From CAVSRC01 sp963730325 (GTDB taxonomy: Bacteria > Pseudomonadota > Alphaproteobacteria > Rhizobiales > Kaistiaceae), in the NCBI GenBank assembly GCA_963730325.1, contig CAVSRC010000018.1, positions 1 to 64,000 of the forward strand: DNA of 64,000 nucleotides, written 5' to 3'. The notes beneath the pieces are model-generated. The model had not been told where the DNA came from and searched no databases. It was given only the letters and a program-made list of their open reading frames with translations. A program made the position numbers and the translations under genes. Shown here piece after piece: positions 10,719-19,102 of this stretch (within the stretch, counting starts at the first letter, position 1; each line of letters starts with the position of its first letter).

Positions 10719-10935
10719 TCCCCGCGCAGGCGGGGACCCAGGTGAGAGTTGATGTTGAAGCGAGGGGTTCGCGGCCAATCCGGCCTGGATGCCCGACCGG
10801 AGTCGGGCATGAACGGAGTGTGTTGTGGGGACCTGCCCCACGCTCCTTCGTCATTCCGGCGAACGCCGGAATCCAGACGGCCTTTCAGCGATTGGGGTCT
10901 GTGTTGTCTGGGCCCCGGCTTTCGCCGGGGTGACG
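10719..10935. repeat. Composite repeat array, copy 2
   Basis: Same order of palindromes as copy 1: CCCCGCGCAGGCGGGGACCC, then TGCCCGACCGGAGTCGGGCA, then CATTCCGGCGAACGCCGGAAT running into GGCCTTTCAGCGATTGG and GTCTGG. A fourth palindrome, CCCCGGCTTTCGCCGGGG, follows. Confidence 0.7.
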
Positions 10936-10976
10936 CAAACGGGTGTTGCCAAGGCGCGTACCAGACGAGACTCGCC

Positions 10977-11483
10977 TCACGGACACATCAGCAGAACCGG
11001 GGTCTGGCCGTTGCCGGTGTGGGCGCCGATGAGACGGCCCGCGATCGACAGTTCGCTGCCGTCGGCCGGGTGAATGGCCGGGCAATTGAGCTGCACGGTC
11101 ATCGCCACCGCGATGCCGCGGCTGATGATATCGGCATCGACGCAATAGGGCGTGGTCAGCCGGAGAAGCGTGGCGCGGCGCGCGAGGTCGTTGATCGGGT
11201 CGCGGACGACCCCGTCATCCACGGGCGCGACCAGGGCGAAGTATTGGCCGGAGAGGGTGACGGTCTCACCGTAGCGATAGCAGTTGGCGGCCGAGGCCGA
11301 GGCGGACCAGACGATCGCGGCCAGCATCGCCACCAGGATGACCGGCAGGCCGATCGGCGGCCGGCCGCTGGTCAGTCGCCTGAGCAGGCTGTCGTGCAGC
11401 CGCGTGGCGACCGATTTGCGCCAGCCGTTCAGGAGGCCAGTGGCATGCGTGCAGGCGCTCCACAGTCTGCCGATCGGGTTCAT
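10977..11483 (-). CDS. Exported hypothetical protein, DUF4431-like C-terminus
   Basis: 168 residues from the ATG at 11483. A basic N-terminus leads to a hydrophobic stretch (LPVILVAMLAAIVWSASASAA), probably a late signal peptide or anchor. The mature part begins NCYRYGETVTLSGQ and later has LLRLTTPYCVDAD. That Cys-Tyr-x-x-x-x-Thr-Val-Thr-Leu-x-Gly start with a downstream Thr-Pro-x-Cys-Val recalls the DUF4431 fold, but this is a visual resemblance only. The ATG overlaps the stop of the preceding gene by four bases (ATGA), so the two are probably translated together. Confidence 0.6.
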   Translation of the reverse strand: MNPIGRLWSACTHATGLLNGWRKSVATRLHDSLLRRLTSGRPPIGLPVILVAMLAAIVWSASASAANCYRYGETVTLSGQYFALVAPVDDGVVRDPINDLARRATLLRLTTPYCVDADIISRGIAVAMTVQLNCPAIHPADGSELSIAGRLIGAHTGNGQTPVLLMCP

Positions 11484-11668
11484 TGCAGGTCGCTTTCGGC
11501 GACCACGCGATCGTAGCGTTCGAGGTCGCTCTTGATGATGTACCACGGCTCGCCGTTGCTGACCGGGCGGCGGGCAATGATCCGGTAGCGGCCGGTGGCG
11601 GCCGTGCGCGTTCTGTCCTCGTTGACGAAGGTGATTGCTTCGCCGATGGCGTATTTGTGCTCGATCAT
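11480..11668 (-). CDS. Small hypothetical protein
   Basis: 62 residues starting MIEHKYAIGEAI, with alternating polar and hydrophobic residues (YRIIARRP, WYIIKSDLERYDRVV) suggesting a compact beta-rich fold of SH3/PAS size. No signal or membrane segment. The TGA overlaps the ATG of the downstream exported protein gene at 11480-11483, which supports both being real. Not assigned to a family; function unknown. Confidence 0.6.
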   Translation of the reverse strand: MIEHKYAIGEAITFVNEDRTRTAATGRYRIIARRPVSNGEPWYIIKSDLERYDRVVAESDLQ

Positions 11669-11833
11669 GGTGTGGGTCGCTTTCTCCTGTCGGTTGTCGC
11701 GGCGGCGGCCGGCTTGTGCACGAGACAATTCAAACGGCACTGCCGGCTGCTGCCTTTGTTCCTCCCCAGGGGCCGCGCCGAGCCGGCGCGGAACGCCGGC
11801 TCCTCCATGTGGGTCGCGACCCGGTCGGTGCGA

Positions 11834-12184
11834 TCAGCTGTCGGCGGTCAGGATCCCGGCGCAGGCGAGGGCGACGCCGTTGACCGGTTCCTCGCTGCCG
11901 GGCATCGTCGCCCAGCCGCCCTTGACGACGAAGTCGGCGCGCTCGTAGCTGCCCAGCGCCTTGAGTTCGGTGAGCTTGCCGGTCGCGTCCACCTCGCCGC
12001 GGAACTGCGTCGCGCAAATGGGGGCCAGGGCATCCACCACGGCGGTTCTGGCGCTCTGGGTCGCGGCCTCCGCGGCATTGCCGCCCGTCACCCAGCCGCC
12101 CCAGCTGAATCCGATGATGGCCAAGGCGACTGCGCCGCCGACGGCGCCCCAGGCTGCGGGTTTGGTCTGTTCTGGAAGCTTCAT
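11834..12184 (-). CDS. Small membrane-anchored hypothetical protein
   Basis: 116 residues beginning MKLPEQTKPAAWGAV. One hydrophobic segment (residues about 12-35, glycine/alanine-rich with a GFSWGGWV patch) is followed by a soluble domain with two Cys (PICATQF, ALACAGI). The start resembles small conserved rhizobial proteins, but no function can be named. It lies in a same-strand run of short genes between the repeat-filled gaps. Confidence 0.65.
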   Translation of the reverse strand: MKLPEQTKPAAWGAVGGAVALAIIGFSWGGWVTGGNAAEAATQSARTAVVDALAPICATQFRGEVDATGKLTELKALGSYERADFVVKGGWATMPGSEEPVNGVALACAGILTADS

Positions 12185-12269
12185 GACATGTCCTTTTCTT
12201 GGCTGCGCGGAGTTTCTCGATCTCCGCTGACGCTGAACGATTGGGTGAATGGCTGGAACCTGACCGCGA

Positions 12270-12554
12270 TCACCTGGCGGCCACGCGTGAGAACTGGTCG
12301 CCGGTCAGGGTGTAGAAGCTGCGATGTTGGCCGGGCGCGTAGACCTTTGCCGCGACGGCGAAAATGCGCTCGCGGGCGTCGTCGAAGGCCGCCAGGATCG
12401 CTTCCTCGGTGTTCCGCGTCTTCGGGTAGAGGATGAAGATCGCCTGCTCATCGAGGAAGAAACGCACTTCCATCGCGCTGTCATGACCCCAGAATCGGAT
12501 GCGGCGCCAATGGGGGTCGTAGCTGCGGCTTGGATTCGGGAAGCTGAGGCTCAT
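12270..12554 (-). CDS. DUF1488 family protein
   Basis: 94 residues. The opening SLSFPNPSRSYDPHWRRIRF followed by WGHDSAMEV and FFLDEQAI is the signature arrangement of DUF1488, a small cytoplasmic family widespread in Hyphomicrobiales and of unknown function. Size is normal for the family. It follows the 42-residue gene at 12618-12746 on the same strand with a 63-base gap. Confidence 0.85.
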   Translation of the reverse strand: MSLSFPNPSRSYDPHWRRIRFWGHDSAMEVRFFLDEQAIFILYPKTRNTEEAILAAFDDARERIFAVAAKVYAPGQHRSFYTLTGDQFSRVAAR

Positions 12555-12617
12555 GGTCGACTTTCGGTCGGAAGCTCAGGGGCGCGCGGCGGTGCGCCCC
12601 CGGACATGCGGCGGGGC

Positions 12618-12746
12618 CTACGCCTTCGCCGGCGCGTCGGCCTTTTTCGGCTCGTCCCGCGGGGGCTTGTCCGCCGGGCCAGCGGGGGCGCCCGGCCTGT
12701 CGTCGTTTGCGGGCGTTTGCGGGGGCAGCGAAGCGGGATTGGCCAT
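12618..12746 (-). CDS. 42-residue proline/lysine-rich small protein
   Basis: A short frame starting ATG at 12746 and ending TAG at 12618, with a GAAGGG ribosome-binding sequence about 9 bases upstream. The peptide is hydrophilic and disordered-looking: it starts MANPASLPPQTPANDD, has a PPRDEPKKADAP tail and ends AKA. Codon third positions are G/C-rich as in real genes here, and the orientation matches the neighbouring DUF1488 gene. No family recognised. The overlapping arginine/proline-rich frames look like shadows. Confidence 0.5.
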   Translation of the reverse strand: MANPASLPPQTPANDDRPGAPAGPADKPPRDEPKKADAPAKA

Positions 12747-12769
12747 GGAAGAAGGCCCTTCAAAATGAA

Positions 12770-12992
12770 TGTCCACAGGGGTCTGCGGCCATTGCGCGCA
12801 TGTATTGCTTAATTTAAGTGATGCAAGGCCCGCAGTTAAAACTCGGGTCTTCCTGGTAGTTTATTGGAATCTTTCGAACTCTGGAAATATGAATTCTATC
12901 GGAAAATTCTTGGGAACGCCACATAAATTCATGATTTTAATTTTGGCGGCCTCGGTTGTGCGCGTCGAAAAACAATATTTGGCGGTGCCAAA
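12770..12992. other. AT-rich patch in a GC-rich background
   Basis: Base composition drops sharply here, with runs such as TTGCTTAATTTAAG, AATATGAATTCTAT and TTCATGATTTTAATTTT. A short plus-strand frame (MNSIGKFLGTPHKFMILILAAS from 12889) exists but has no ribosome-binding site that I would trust. It may be a promoter region for the minus-strand small genes or a transferred remnant. No gene is called between 12747 and 13174. Confidence 0.4.
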
Positions 12993-12995
12993 GTC

Positions 12996-13106
12996 GCCGC
13001 GGCGGGCGCTCGGCTGAGCGCCCCATGGCATAGGCGACACGGCACGCACCGAGCGCCCGCCACCCCTTGCATGCCCTGTGCTGCGAGGTGCTCTTTGAAA
13101 GGTTCA
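12996..13106. repeat. Dispersed repeat with 12-base terminal palindrome, copy 2
   Basis: Starts CGCCGCGGCGGGCGCTCGG and reaches the exact complement CCGAGCGCCCGCC about 35 bases later. It continues ACCCCTTGC and CTCTTTGAAAGGTTCA, paralleling copy 1 at 10557-10662. The two copies bracket the small-gene cluster 10977-12746. Confidence 0.7.
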
Positions 13107-13174
13107 TCACCCGGCGTTTCCGGCGCGCGGGAACGAAGGCCGGTGTCCCGGCCGCGGCGGCGGAGGGCCGCCGG

Positions 13175-14167
13175 TTACTTGCAGATCGGCGTCGGCCGGG
13201 GCGGCGGCGGCGGGTGATCCTTGCGGTACTGTGCGATAAGCGGACCGAGGCTCTCGTCCGACCAGAACTTCGGCGCGCCGATCGCCTTCAGGCAGGCGGC
13301 GTCCCAATAGAGCCCCAGCGACGACAGCGATCGCTTGGCCGCCACGGCCTGAGCGACGGCCTCGATGTCGGCGGCCTCCGGATAGATGTAGACCGTTGTC
13401 GGGTCGTCCTTGGTCATCGCCATGATCGCGTCGGCGTCCGCGCGCGACCAGCTCGTGCAGCCGTTGCTGCGGCCGCCGACATAGCTCACCAGGGTTCCGC
13501 GCGGGACGTAGCCGTCGTTGTTGGCGTAGGGGCTCTTCGGGCTCTTCATCATGCAAACATGGTGCAGCACGACCGCCGCATGGCCGCCGATCTCGCGCTC
13601 GCGGGCGTTCGCCGTGTCGCCCTCGCCCTCGAACTGGAGGAACGGGCGCACCAGCAGCGCATTCTTGTGCGCTCCGTTGGGGTAATAGCCCTTGAACGAC
13701 TTCTTGATCTCGGCCGTCACATAGGCCCCGCCGGTCGTCAGGCTCGAATCCTCAGCATTGCCGAAGTTCTGCGCGCAGGTCCGGCCATTGTGGAAGTTGG
13801 CCACGCCTTTCAGGTTGCGGCCGCTGCCGTGACCCGACGAGATCGCGCGAAACGACCGGCGGGCCTCGCAGACGATGTAGAAGCGCAGGCCCGGGCCACC
13901 GTCGCTGGCGGTGTTGGGGCGGGTGGCGTCCATGGCGAAGTAGCAGGGGTTCTTCACCGCGCCGGCGGCGACCTTCTGGAAGTAGAAGGCCCGCGCCCGC
14001 TCGAGGACCACCGGCGCGACCTCGCCGTTGCCATCGCCGATATGGGCAGCGAGCCAGGCCGGAATGTGTGGTGCCGGCTCCGCCGCAAGCGTCGGTGGCG
14101 GTGCGGCGAAGGCGATCGCGGCGAAAACGATGCCGAGGATGGGCGCAAGGATGGATTTCAGCCGCAC
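13175..14167 (-). CDS. Exported L,D-transpeptidase-like protein (YkuD_2 type)
   Basis: 330 residues with a clear signal peptide (cleavage after TLAA, about residue 28). The catalytic domain follows the murein L,D-transpeptidase-like YkuD_2 family: a His in SSGHGSG with FHNG downstream, a GGHAAVVLHH segment, and the nucleophile region GRSNGCTSWS holding the presumed catalytic Cys. The protein would act in the periplasm on peptidoglycan cross-links or lipoprotein attachment. A proline-rich C-terminus (PPPPPRPTP) follows. It stands alone, divergent from the CLC gene. Family assignment is by motif; substrate untested. Confidence 0.8.
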   Translation of the reverse strand: MRLKSILAPILGIVFAAIAFAAPPPTLAAEPAPHIPAWLAAHIGDGNGEVAPVVLERARAFYFQKVAAGAVKNPCYFAMDATRPNTASDGGPGLRFYIVCEARRSFRAISSGHGSGRNLKGVANFHNGRTCAQNFGNAEDSSLTTGGAYVTAEIKKSFKGYYPNGAHKNALLVRPFLQFEGEGDTANAREREIGGHAAVVLHHVCMMKSPKSPYANNDGYVPRGTLVSYVGGRSNGCTSWSRADADAIMAMTKDDPTTVYIYPEAADIEAVAQAVAAKRSLSSLGLYWDAACLKAIGAPKFWSDESLGPLIAQYRKDHPPPPPRPTPICK

Positions 14168-14420
14168 CGGTCAAAGTCTCCTCTCCCGGCAGAAGGCCGG
14201 CCTCGTCACGACGCCCCCGTGGAACCGGCTCGTCGCGTCCGGGCGCACGAATCTGGAACCGCGCCGATTATAGCAGGAGACCGGGCGGCGGGATGGCGGG
14301 GGAGGGTGCTTGCGCTCCCCGCACCCCTCGAATCCCGCCGCGAATCCCTGCTCCGCCCTTGACCGGGCGACCACGAAGGTGCACCACGGCGCCACTTTCC
14401 CCCGCCGCCCCCGAAAGCCC

Positions 14421-16229
14421 ATGACCGACACAACTGCCACGCCCCCGGCTGCCGTTTCCACGGAGTTTGCCGGGGAGGACCGCACCGTTTCGCTCCCCAT
14501 TCTGGTCGTGCTGGCCTTTCTCATCGGCGTCGTCGCGGCGCTCGGCGCGGTCTTCTTCCGCTACATGATCGCGGCCATCCACAACCTCTTCTTCCTCGGC
14601 ACGTTCAGCGTCTTCTACGACGCCAACAAGTTCGACGCGCCGCAGCCGTGGGGGCCGTTCATCATCCTGGCGCCGGTCATCGGCGGTCTGGTGGTGGTGT
14701 GGCTGGTGAAGACCTTCGCGCCCGAGGCCAAGGGCCACGGCGTGCCGGAGGTGATGTACGCCGTCTATCACAACAAGGGCAACGTGCGCGGCGTCGTGGC
14801 GATCGTGAAGTCGATCGCCTCGGCCATCTCCATCGGCAGCGGCGCGTCGGTCGGCCGCGAAGGGCCGATCATCCAGATCGGCGCCTCCTTCGGCTCGACG
14901 CTGGCGCGCAAGCTGCACCTCGCCCGCTGGCAGAAGATCACGCTGCTCGCCTCAGGGGCGGGGGCGGGGATCGCGGCTACCTTCAACACGCCGCTCGGCG
15001 GCGTGCTGTTCGCGGTCGAGCTGCTGCTGCCGGAGCTGTCGAACCGCACCTTCCTGCCGGTGGTGGTGGCGACCACCACGGCCACCTCGATCGCGCGCTA
15101 CGTCTTCGGGCTCGACCCCGCCTTCTTCGTGCCGGAGGCGGCGCTGCCCGGCGGCTTCGCCATCAACGATCCGATCGTGCTGGCCGGCTTCGGCGTGCTC
15201 GGGCTTGCCGCCGGCGTCGCTTCCTGGGCCTTCATCAAGTTCCTCGCCTGGTGCGAGGACGTCTTCCCCAAGCTGCCGGGCAACGCCTACACGCAGAACA
15301 TCGTCGGCATGCTGATGATCGGCGTGCTGTTCTACGCCTTCGAGCGCCTGACCGGCCAGCCGCACACGGCCGGCGTCGGCTACGCCACCATCCAGTCGAT
15401 CCTCGACGGCAGCACGGTCGGCCTGGTGCTGCTTGCCGCCCTGTTGGCCGGCAAGCTGTTCGCCACCTCGGTCAGCCTTGGCGCCGGCGCCTCGGGCGGC
15501 GTGTTCTCGCCGTCGCTGTTCATCGGCGCCACGCTCGGCGCCGCCTTCGGCACGCTCGGCGCGACGCTTTTCCCCCATTCCGGCTTCTCGGTCGTCGAGT
15601 TCGCGGTGGTCGGCATGGGCGCCATCGTCGGCGGGGCGACCGGCGCCTCGATGACGGCGATCGTGATGATCTTCGAGATGACCCGCGACTACAACGTCAT
15701 CGTGCCGCTGGTGGTGGCGGTGGCGCTGGCGACCGGCACGCGCCGCGCCCTGGTTGCCGAGAACATCTACACCGTCAAGCTGCGCCACCGCGGCCGGCCG
15801 ATCCCGATCAACCGGCACACCAACATGTATCTCGTGCGCCAGGCGCGCGAGCTGATGAACAAGGACTTCATCGTTCTGCCGATCACCACCTCGATCGCCG
15901 ATGCGCTGGCCAGGATTGCCGAGCGTCCGGGCGCACACATCATCGTCTCGGACGGTCCGCGCATCGCCGGCGTGGCGCGGCTCACCGCCGGCTCCTACGC
16001 GCCGGACCGCTATTCCGGCCAGACGCTGGAAGGCATCACCAACGACAAGTTCGTCATCTCGCAGGACACCGCCATCCTCAACACCGTCATCAGCCGCATG
16101 AACCGGCGCAGCCGCAACTTCTGCATCGTCGTCAACAACCGGGTGCGCATCCCGCGGGCGGAAGACGTCATCGGCGTCATCGCCGCCTCGGAGATCGCCA
16201 ATGCGGTGATCTCCAACCACTACGCCTGA
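14421..16229 (+). CDS. CLC-type chloride channel/transporter with CBS pair
   Basis: 602-residue integral membrane protein. Chloride-pathway motifs are GHGVPE (105-110, in place of the usual GSGIP), GREGP (145-149, with gating Glu147), AATFNTPLGGVLFAVE (to 200) and GAGASGGVFSPS. About ten to eleven membrane helices precede a C-terminal CBS-domain pair, a regulatory ATP/nucleotide-sensing unit. The position matching the internal proton glutamate of E. coli ClC-ec1 (Glu203) appears to be Leu201, which in characterised members goes with channel rather than exchanger behaviour. This is an inference from hand alignment. ATG 14421 is chosen since the frame upstream lacks membrane character. Confidence 0.9.
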   Translation: MTDTTATPPAAVSTEFAGEDRTVSLPILVVLAFLIGVVAALGAVFFRYMIAAIHNLFFLGTFSVFYDANKFDAPQPWGPFIILAPVIGGLVVVWLVKTFAPEAKGHGVPEVMYAVYHNKGNVRGVVAIVKSIASAISIGSGASVGREGPIIQIGASFGSTLARKLHLARWQKITLLASGAGAGIAATFNTPLGGVLFAVELLLPELSNRTFLPVVVATTTATSIARYVFGLDPAFFVPEAALPGGFAINDPIVLAGFGVLGLAAGVASWAFIKFLAWCEDVFPKLPGNAYTQNIVGMLMIGVLFYAFERLTGQPHTAGVGYATIQSILDGSTVGLVLLAALLAGKLFATSVSLGAGASGGVFSPSLFIGATLGAAFGTLGATLFPHSGFSVVEFAVVGMGAIVGGATGASMTAIVMIFEMTRDYNVIVPLVVAVALATGTRRALVAENIYTVKLRHRGRPIPINRHTNMYLVRQARELMNKDFIVLPITTSIADALARIAERPGAHIIVSDGPRIAGVARLTAGSYAPDRYSGQTLEGITNDKFVISQDTAILNTVISRMNRRSRNFCIVVNNRVRIPRAEDVIGVIAASEIANAVISNHYA

Positions 16230-16239
16230 GTCTCTTCGC

Positions 16240-17329
16240 CTAGCTCTTGCGGGAGACGAACCAGACGTTCATCGGGTCGTGCGGCAGCACGGTGCGTCGG
16301 ATTTCGGCGAAGCCGGCCTCCTTCAGCATCGCCTCCGCCGTCTCCCAACCCCACATGGTGCCGAGGCCGGCGCCGCCCTGTCCCAGCGACACCGGTGTGC
16401 AGTGCAGACAGGAGACGGCGTAGAGGAACGCCGCCATCGGGAAGTCGAGGTTGTTCTCCAGCCGCGCCGACCCACCGATGTCCTGCATCAGATAGACGCC
16501 GCCAGGGCGCAGCGCCCCATGAAGCCCATGCAGGAAATCCTGGGGGTCCTTCTGGTCGTGGACGGCATCAAAGGTGGTGATGAAGTCAAAGCGCTCCATC
16601 TCGTCGTAGCCGGTGAGGTCGCGCTCTTCGAAGTGAATGTTGCCCAATCCGGCCGCCTTGATCTCGGCGTTGGCGTGGCCGATGGCGTCGGCACCGAGAT
16701 CGTAGCCGGTGAACGTGCTCTTCGGGAAATGCCGGGCAAGCGCGATCAGCGCTGCGCCGCGGCCGCAGCCGGCATCCAGCACGTCGATGCCGGCTTCGAG
16801 GCGCTGAACGATGTCGTCGGCGAGCGGCAGGATCGTCGTCGAACAGCCGCGCCAGCACCGTCTGGCCGCTGTCCTCGGCCATGATCTCATGGAAATGCGG
16901 ATATTCGTCATAGCGCGTGCCGCCGCCGTTCTCGAAATGGCGGAGCATTGAATCCTGCATCTGGCCGAGAATGGCGACGTGCTGGCCGTAGACGGCGAGG
17001 TTGCCGAGCGGCGCGTCACGGGTGAGGCAGGCGGCATGCTCCGCCGGCAGGGCGTAGGTGCAGGTCGCCGGATCGTAGGTGACGATCCCGCCGGTCACCA
17101 TTGCGGCCAGCCACTCGCGCACATAGCGCTCGTCGAGTTCGGCGCTGGCCGCAATATCGGCGCTGGTCGCGGGCGGCAGGTCGGCCAGCACGTCGAACAA
17201 CCCCGCTCGGTGGCCGATCGAGGTCATGACGGCAACGGCACCGGAATTGAGCATGTCCATCGTGCGCGCGGCGAAGGCTTCCGCCGCGGGCTGGTCGAAG
17301 GCAGGCATCTGGTCATGGGCAAGGGACAT
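16240..17329 (-). CDS. Class I SAM-dependent methyltransferase, one frameshift
   Basis: About 363 residues when the break is repaired. An N-terminal winged-helix dimerisation domain (GHRAGLFDVLADLP, ELDERYVREWLAAMV) precedes a Rossmann methyltransferase domain with the SAM-binding motif VLDAGCGRGAALI. Further motifs are FTGYDLGADAI and FITTFDAVHDQKDP. The frame shifts near 16832: ARLFDD continues as ILPLADDIVQRLEAG once one base of GACGACGATC is removed. Both sides are otherwise clean. ATG at 17329 overlaps the end of the YgjV gene by 17 bases, so the pair is probably one transcription unit. The methyl acceptor is unknown; the architecture resembles small-molecule methyltransferases. Confidence 0.8.
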
Positions 17330-17946
17330 CGCTGGGTCTCCATGGGCTGGGGGTGTGAGGCTTCGGGGTAAGACGGCGGCGGCGCGGGAATGCAGCGGCG
17401 AAGCGGACAGAAGGGGGCGTCTTCGGCCACGCGCGGCGCAGGACTGGGCGCAGCAGCACCAGACTGCCGAGGGCGAAGGCGATAGCGCCGCCGGCAAAGG
17501 CCGGCAGGGAGCCGATCATTAGGTCGTGCGCCATGCCGAAGGGCGTCGCGGCGAGGAGCGCGAGGCGCAGGTGGATTTCGTTCTGCTGCATGCGCCCGAT
17601 CATCATCACGGTCAGCGCAATGGCCGCGAGCAGGGTGGGAGGCCCGCTCCAGGTAGGCCAGGCGATCACTGCCGGCAGGGGAAGGAACCCCCATGCGAAA
17701 CGCCTGAGCGCCGGATGGTCGTGCGCCGCATAGGGCAAACAGGGATTGTGCCGCGCCAACCGCGGTGACGGCGACGCCGGTCCACGCTTCGAGCAGCAGG
17801 TAGTGGCCGACAAAGGCGGCTCCGATGCCGAACTGGGCGGCGAGGATGGCGAAGCGGCTATGCAGCAGCGGCCAACCGGACAGCAGTACGAGGCCGATCA
17901 GGCCGAGGGCCGAGGCCAGCGGACGGTCGCCGAAGGTTTGAACCAT
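17313..17946 (-). CDS. YgjV-like inner-membrane protein, one frameshift
   Basis: About 210 residues from ATG at 17946. Hydrophobic helices appear in sequence: ALGLIGLVLLSGWPLL, FAILAAQFGIGAAFVGHYLLL, TLLAAIALTVMMIGR and FAGGAIAFALGSLVLL. The pattern matches the Imp-YgjV family, small multi-span proteins of unknown role. The frame changes near 17735 (SLFALC on one side, PYAAHDHPALRRF on the other). It precedes the methyltransferase on the same strand and diverges from the GlxA-type regulator at 18063. Confidence 0.7.
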
Positions 17947-18062
17947 GTTGGACACGGGGGACGGGTCTCTACGCAAAGGGTGCGTGGGGATAGACCCGGC
18001 GGCGGCCGTCAGTTGAGAGCGGGATTGGACAGAACAGGGGCTTTCAGGCCACCGTAGCCTGC

Positions 18063-19100
18063 ATGAACGCGAAAGCTTCGACGCGGTCGATCTCGGTGGG
18101 CCTTCTGGCGCTGCCCGAGAGCACGCCGACGGCGCTTTACGGCCTCTACGAGGTTCTCTCCTCGGTCGGCGTGGTGTGGTCGCAATTGACCGGCGAGGCC
18201 GGCGGCGACGTGCGCTTCGATGTGCGCATCGTGGCGCCCGGCCGCGACGGTTTCCTGTCGGATCTGGGTGTGCCGATCGCGCCGCATGCTGCCATCGGGG
18301 AGGCCGGACCGCTCGACGTAGTCATCGTCACGGATCTGACCCTGACCCATGTGGGCGACCCGCGCGGTCGGTGGCCGGAGGCGAGCGCCTGGCTGCGGAC
18401 GAATTTCGACGAGGGCGCGACGGTGTGCTCAGTGTGCACCGGCTCCATCCTGCTCGCCGATGCCGGACTGCTCGACGGTCTGGAGGCGACGACCCACTGG
18501 AGCGCCTGCCCGCTGTTCGCGGACTACTTTCCAGCGGTGCGGCTGCGGCCGGAGCGCGTCGTTCTGGTTGCCGGCGCGGATCAGCGCATCGTCACCAGCG
18601 GCGGTTCGGCCTCGTGGGAGGACCTGGCGCTCTATCTGATTGCGCGCTTCGCCGGCCAAGCAGAAGCGGTGCGCACGTCGAAGATCTTCATCTTCGGCGA
18701 CCGCAGCGAGGGGCAGTTGCCCTATGCCGTCATGCGCCGCACCGACCGTCACGAGGATGCGGCGGTGGCCGCGAGCCAGGCGTGGATCGCCGAGCACTAT
18801 GCCGCCGCCAATCCAGTCGCCCGGATGGTCGCGCGGTCCGGTCTGCCGGAGCGCACCTTCAAGCGGCGGTTCCGGGCGGTTACCGGCTACGCTCCGGTCG
18901 AATATGTGCAGGCGGTGCGCGTCGAGGAGGCGAAGCAAATGCTGGAGACCAGCGACGCGCCCACCGACACGGTGGCACATGAGGTGGGTTACGAGGACGT
19001 GGCCTTCTTTCGCCGGCTGTTCAAACGCAAGACCGGAGTCACGCCAGCACGTTACCGGCAACGCTTCCAGTCGATTGGCAGGTTGAAGCGCGCGCCCTGA
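18063..19100 (+). CDS. GlxA-type transcriptional regulator (DJ-1/PfpI + AraC)
   Basis: 345 residues. Residues about 10-200 form a DJ-1/PfpI-like ligand domain with the nucleophile-elbow Cys in VCSVCTGS and DVVIVTDL before it. Residues about 230-330 form an AraC helix-turn-helix pair (ARMVARSGLPERTFKRRFRA and VAHEVGYEDVAFFRRLFKRK). Such regulators usually activate genes for uptake or breakdown of small nitrogen compounds. It is divergent from the YgjV/methyltransferase pair (117 bases between starts), which is the likely target, and converges with the EamA gene three bases away. Confidence 0.9.
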   Translation: MNAKASTRSISVGLLALPESTPTALYGLYEVLSSVGVVWSQLTGEAGGDVRFDVRIVAPGRDGFLSDLGVPIAPHAAIGEAGPLDVVIVTDLTLTHVGDPRGRWPEASAWLRTNFDEGATVCSVCTGSILLADAGLLDGLEATTHWSACPLFADYFPAVRLRPERVVLVAGADQRIVTSGGSASWEDLALYLIARFAGQAEAVRTSKIFIFGDRSEGQLPYAVMRRTDRHEDAAVAASQAWIAEHYAAANPVARMVARSGLPERTFKRRFRAVTGYAPVEYVQAVRVEEAKQMLETSDAPTDTVAHEVGYEDVAFFRRLFKRKTGVTPARYRQRFQSIGRLKRAP

Positions 19101-19102
19101 CG

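Larger units (their letters stand above)
9826..10976. other. Large gene-free interval rich in palindromic repeats
   Basis: About 1.15 kb without a credible gene; the possible reading frames are arginine/proline-rich and have no homology-like motifs. It is filled by several repeat types listed separately (9980, 10107, 10557 and 10719). Stretches such as 10250-10555 look like worn repeat sequence as well, but I could not define their ends. Confidence 0.6.

Noticed and set aside
12769..13017. 82-residue plus-strand frame across the AT-rich patch
   Set aside because: Runs into the dispersed repeat, lacks a Shine-Dalgarno sequence and has no recognisable features; kept only as a note.
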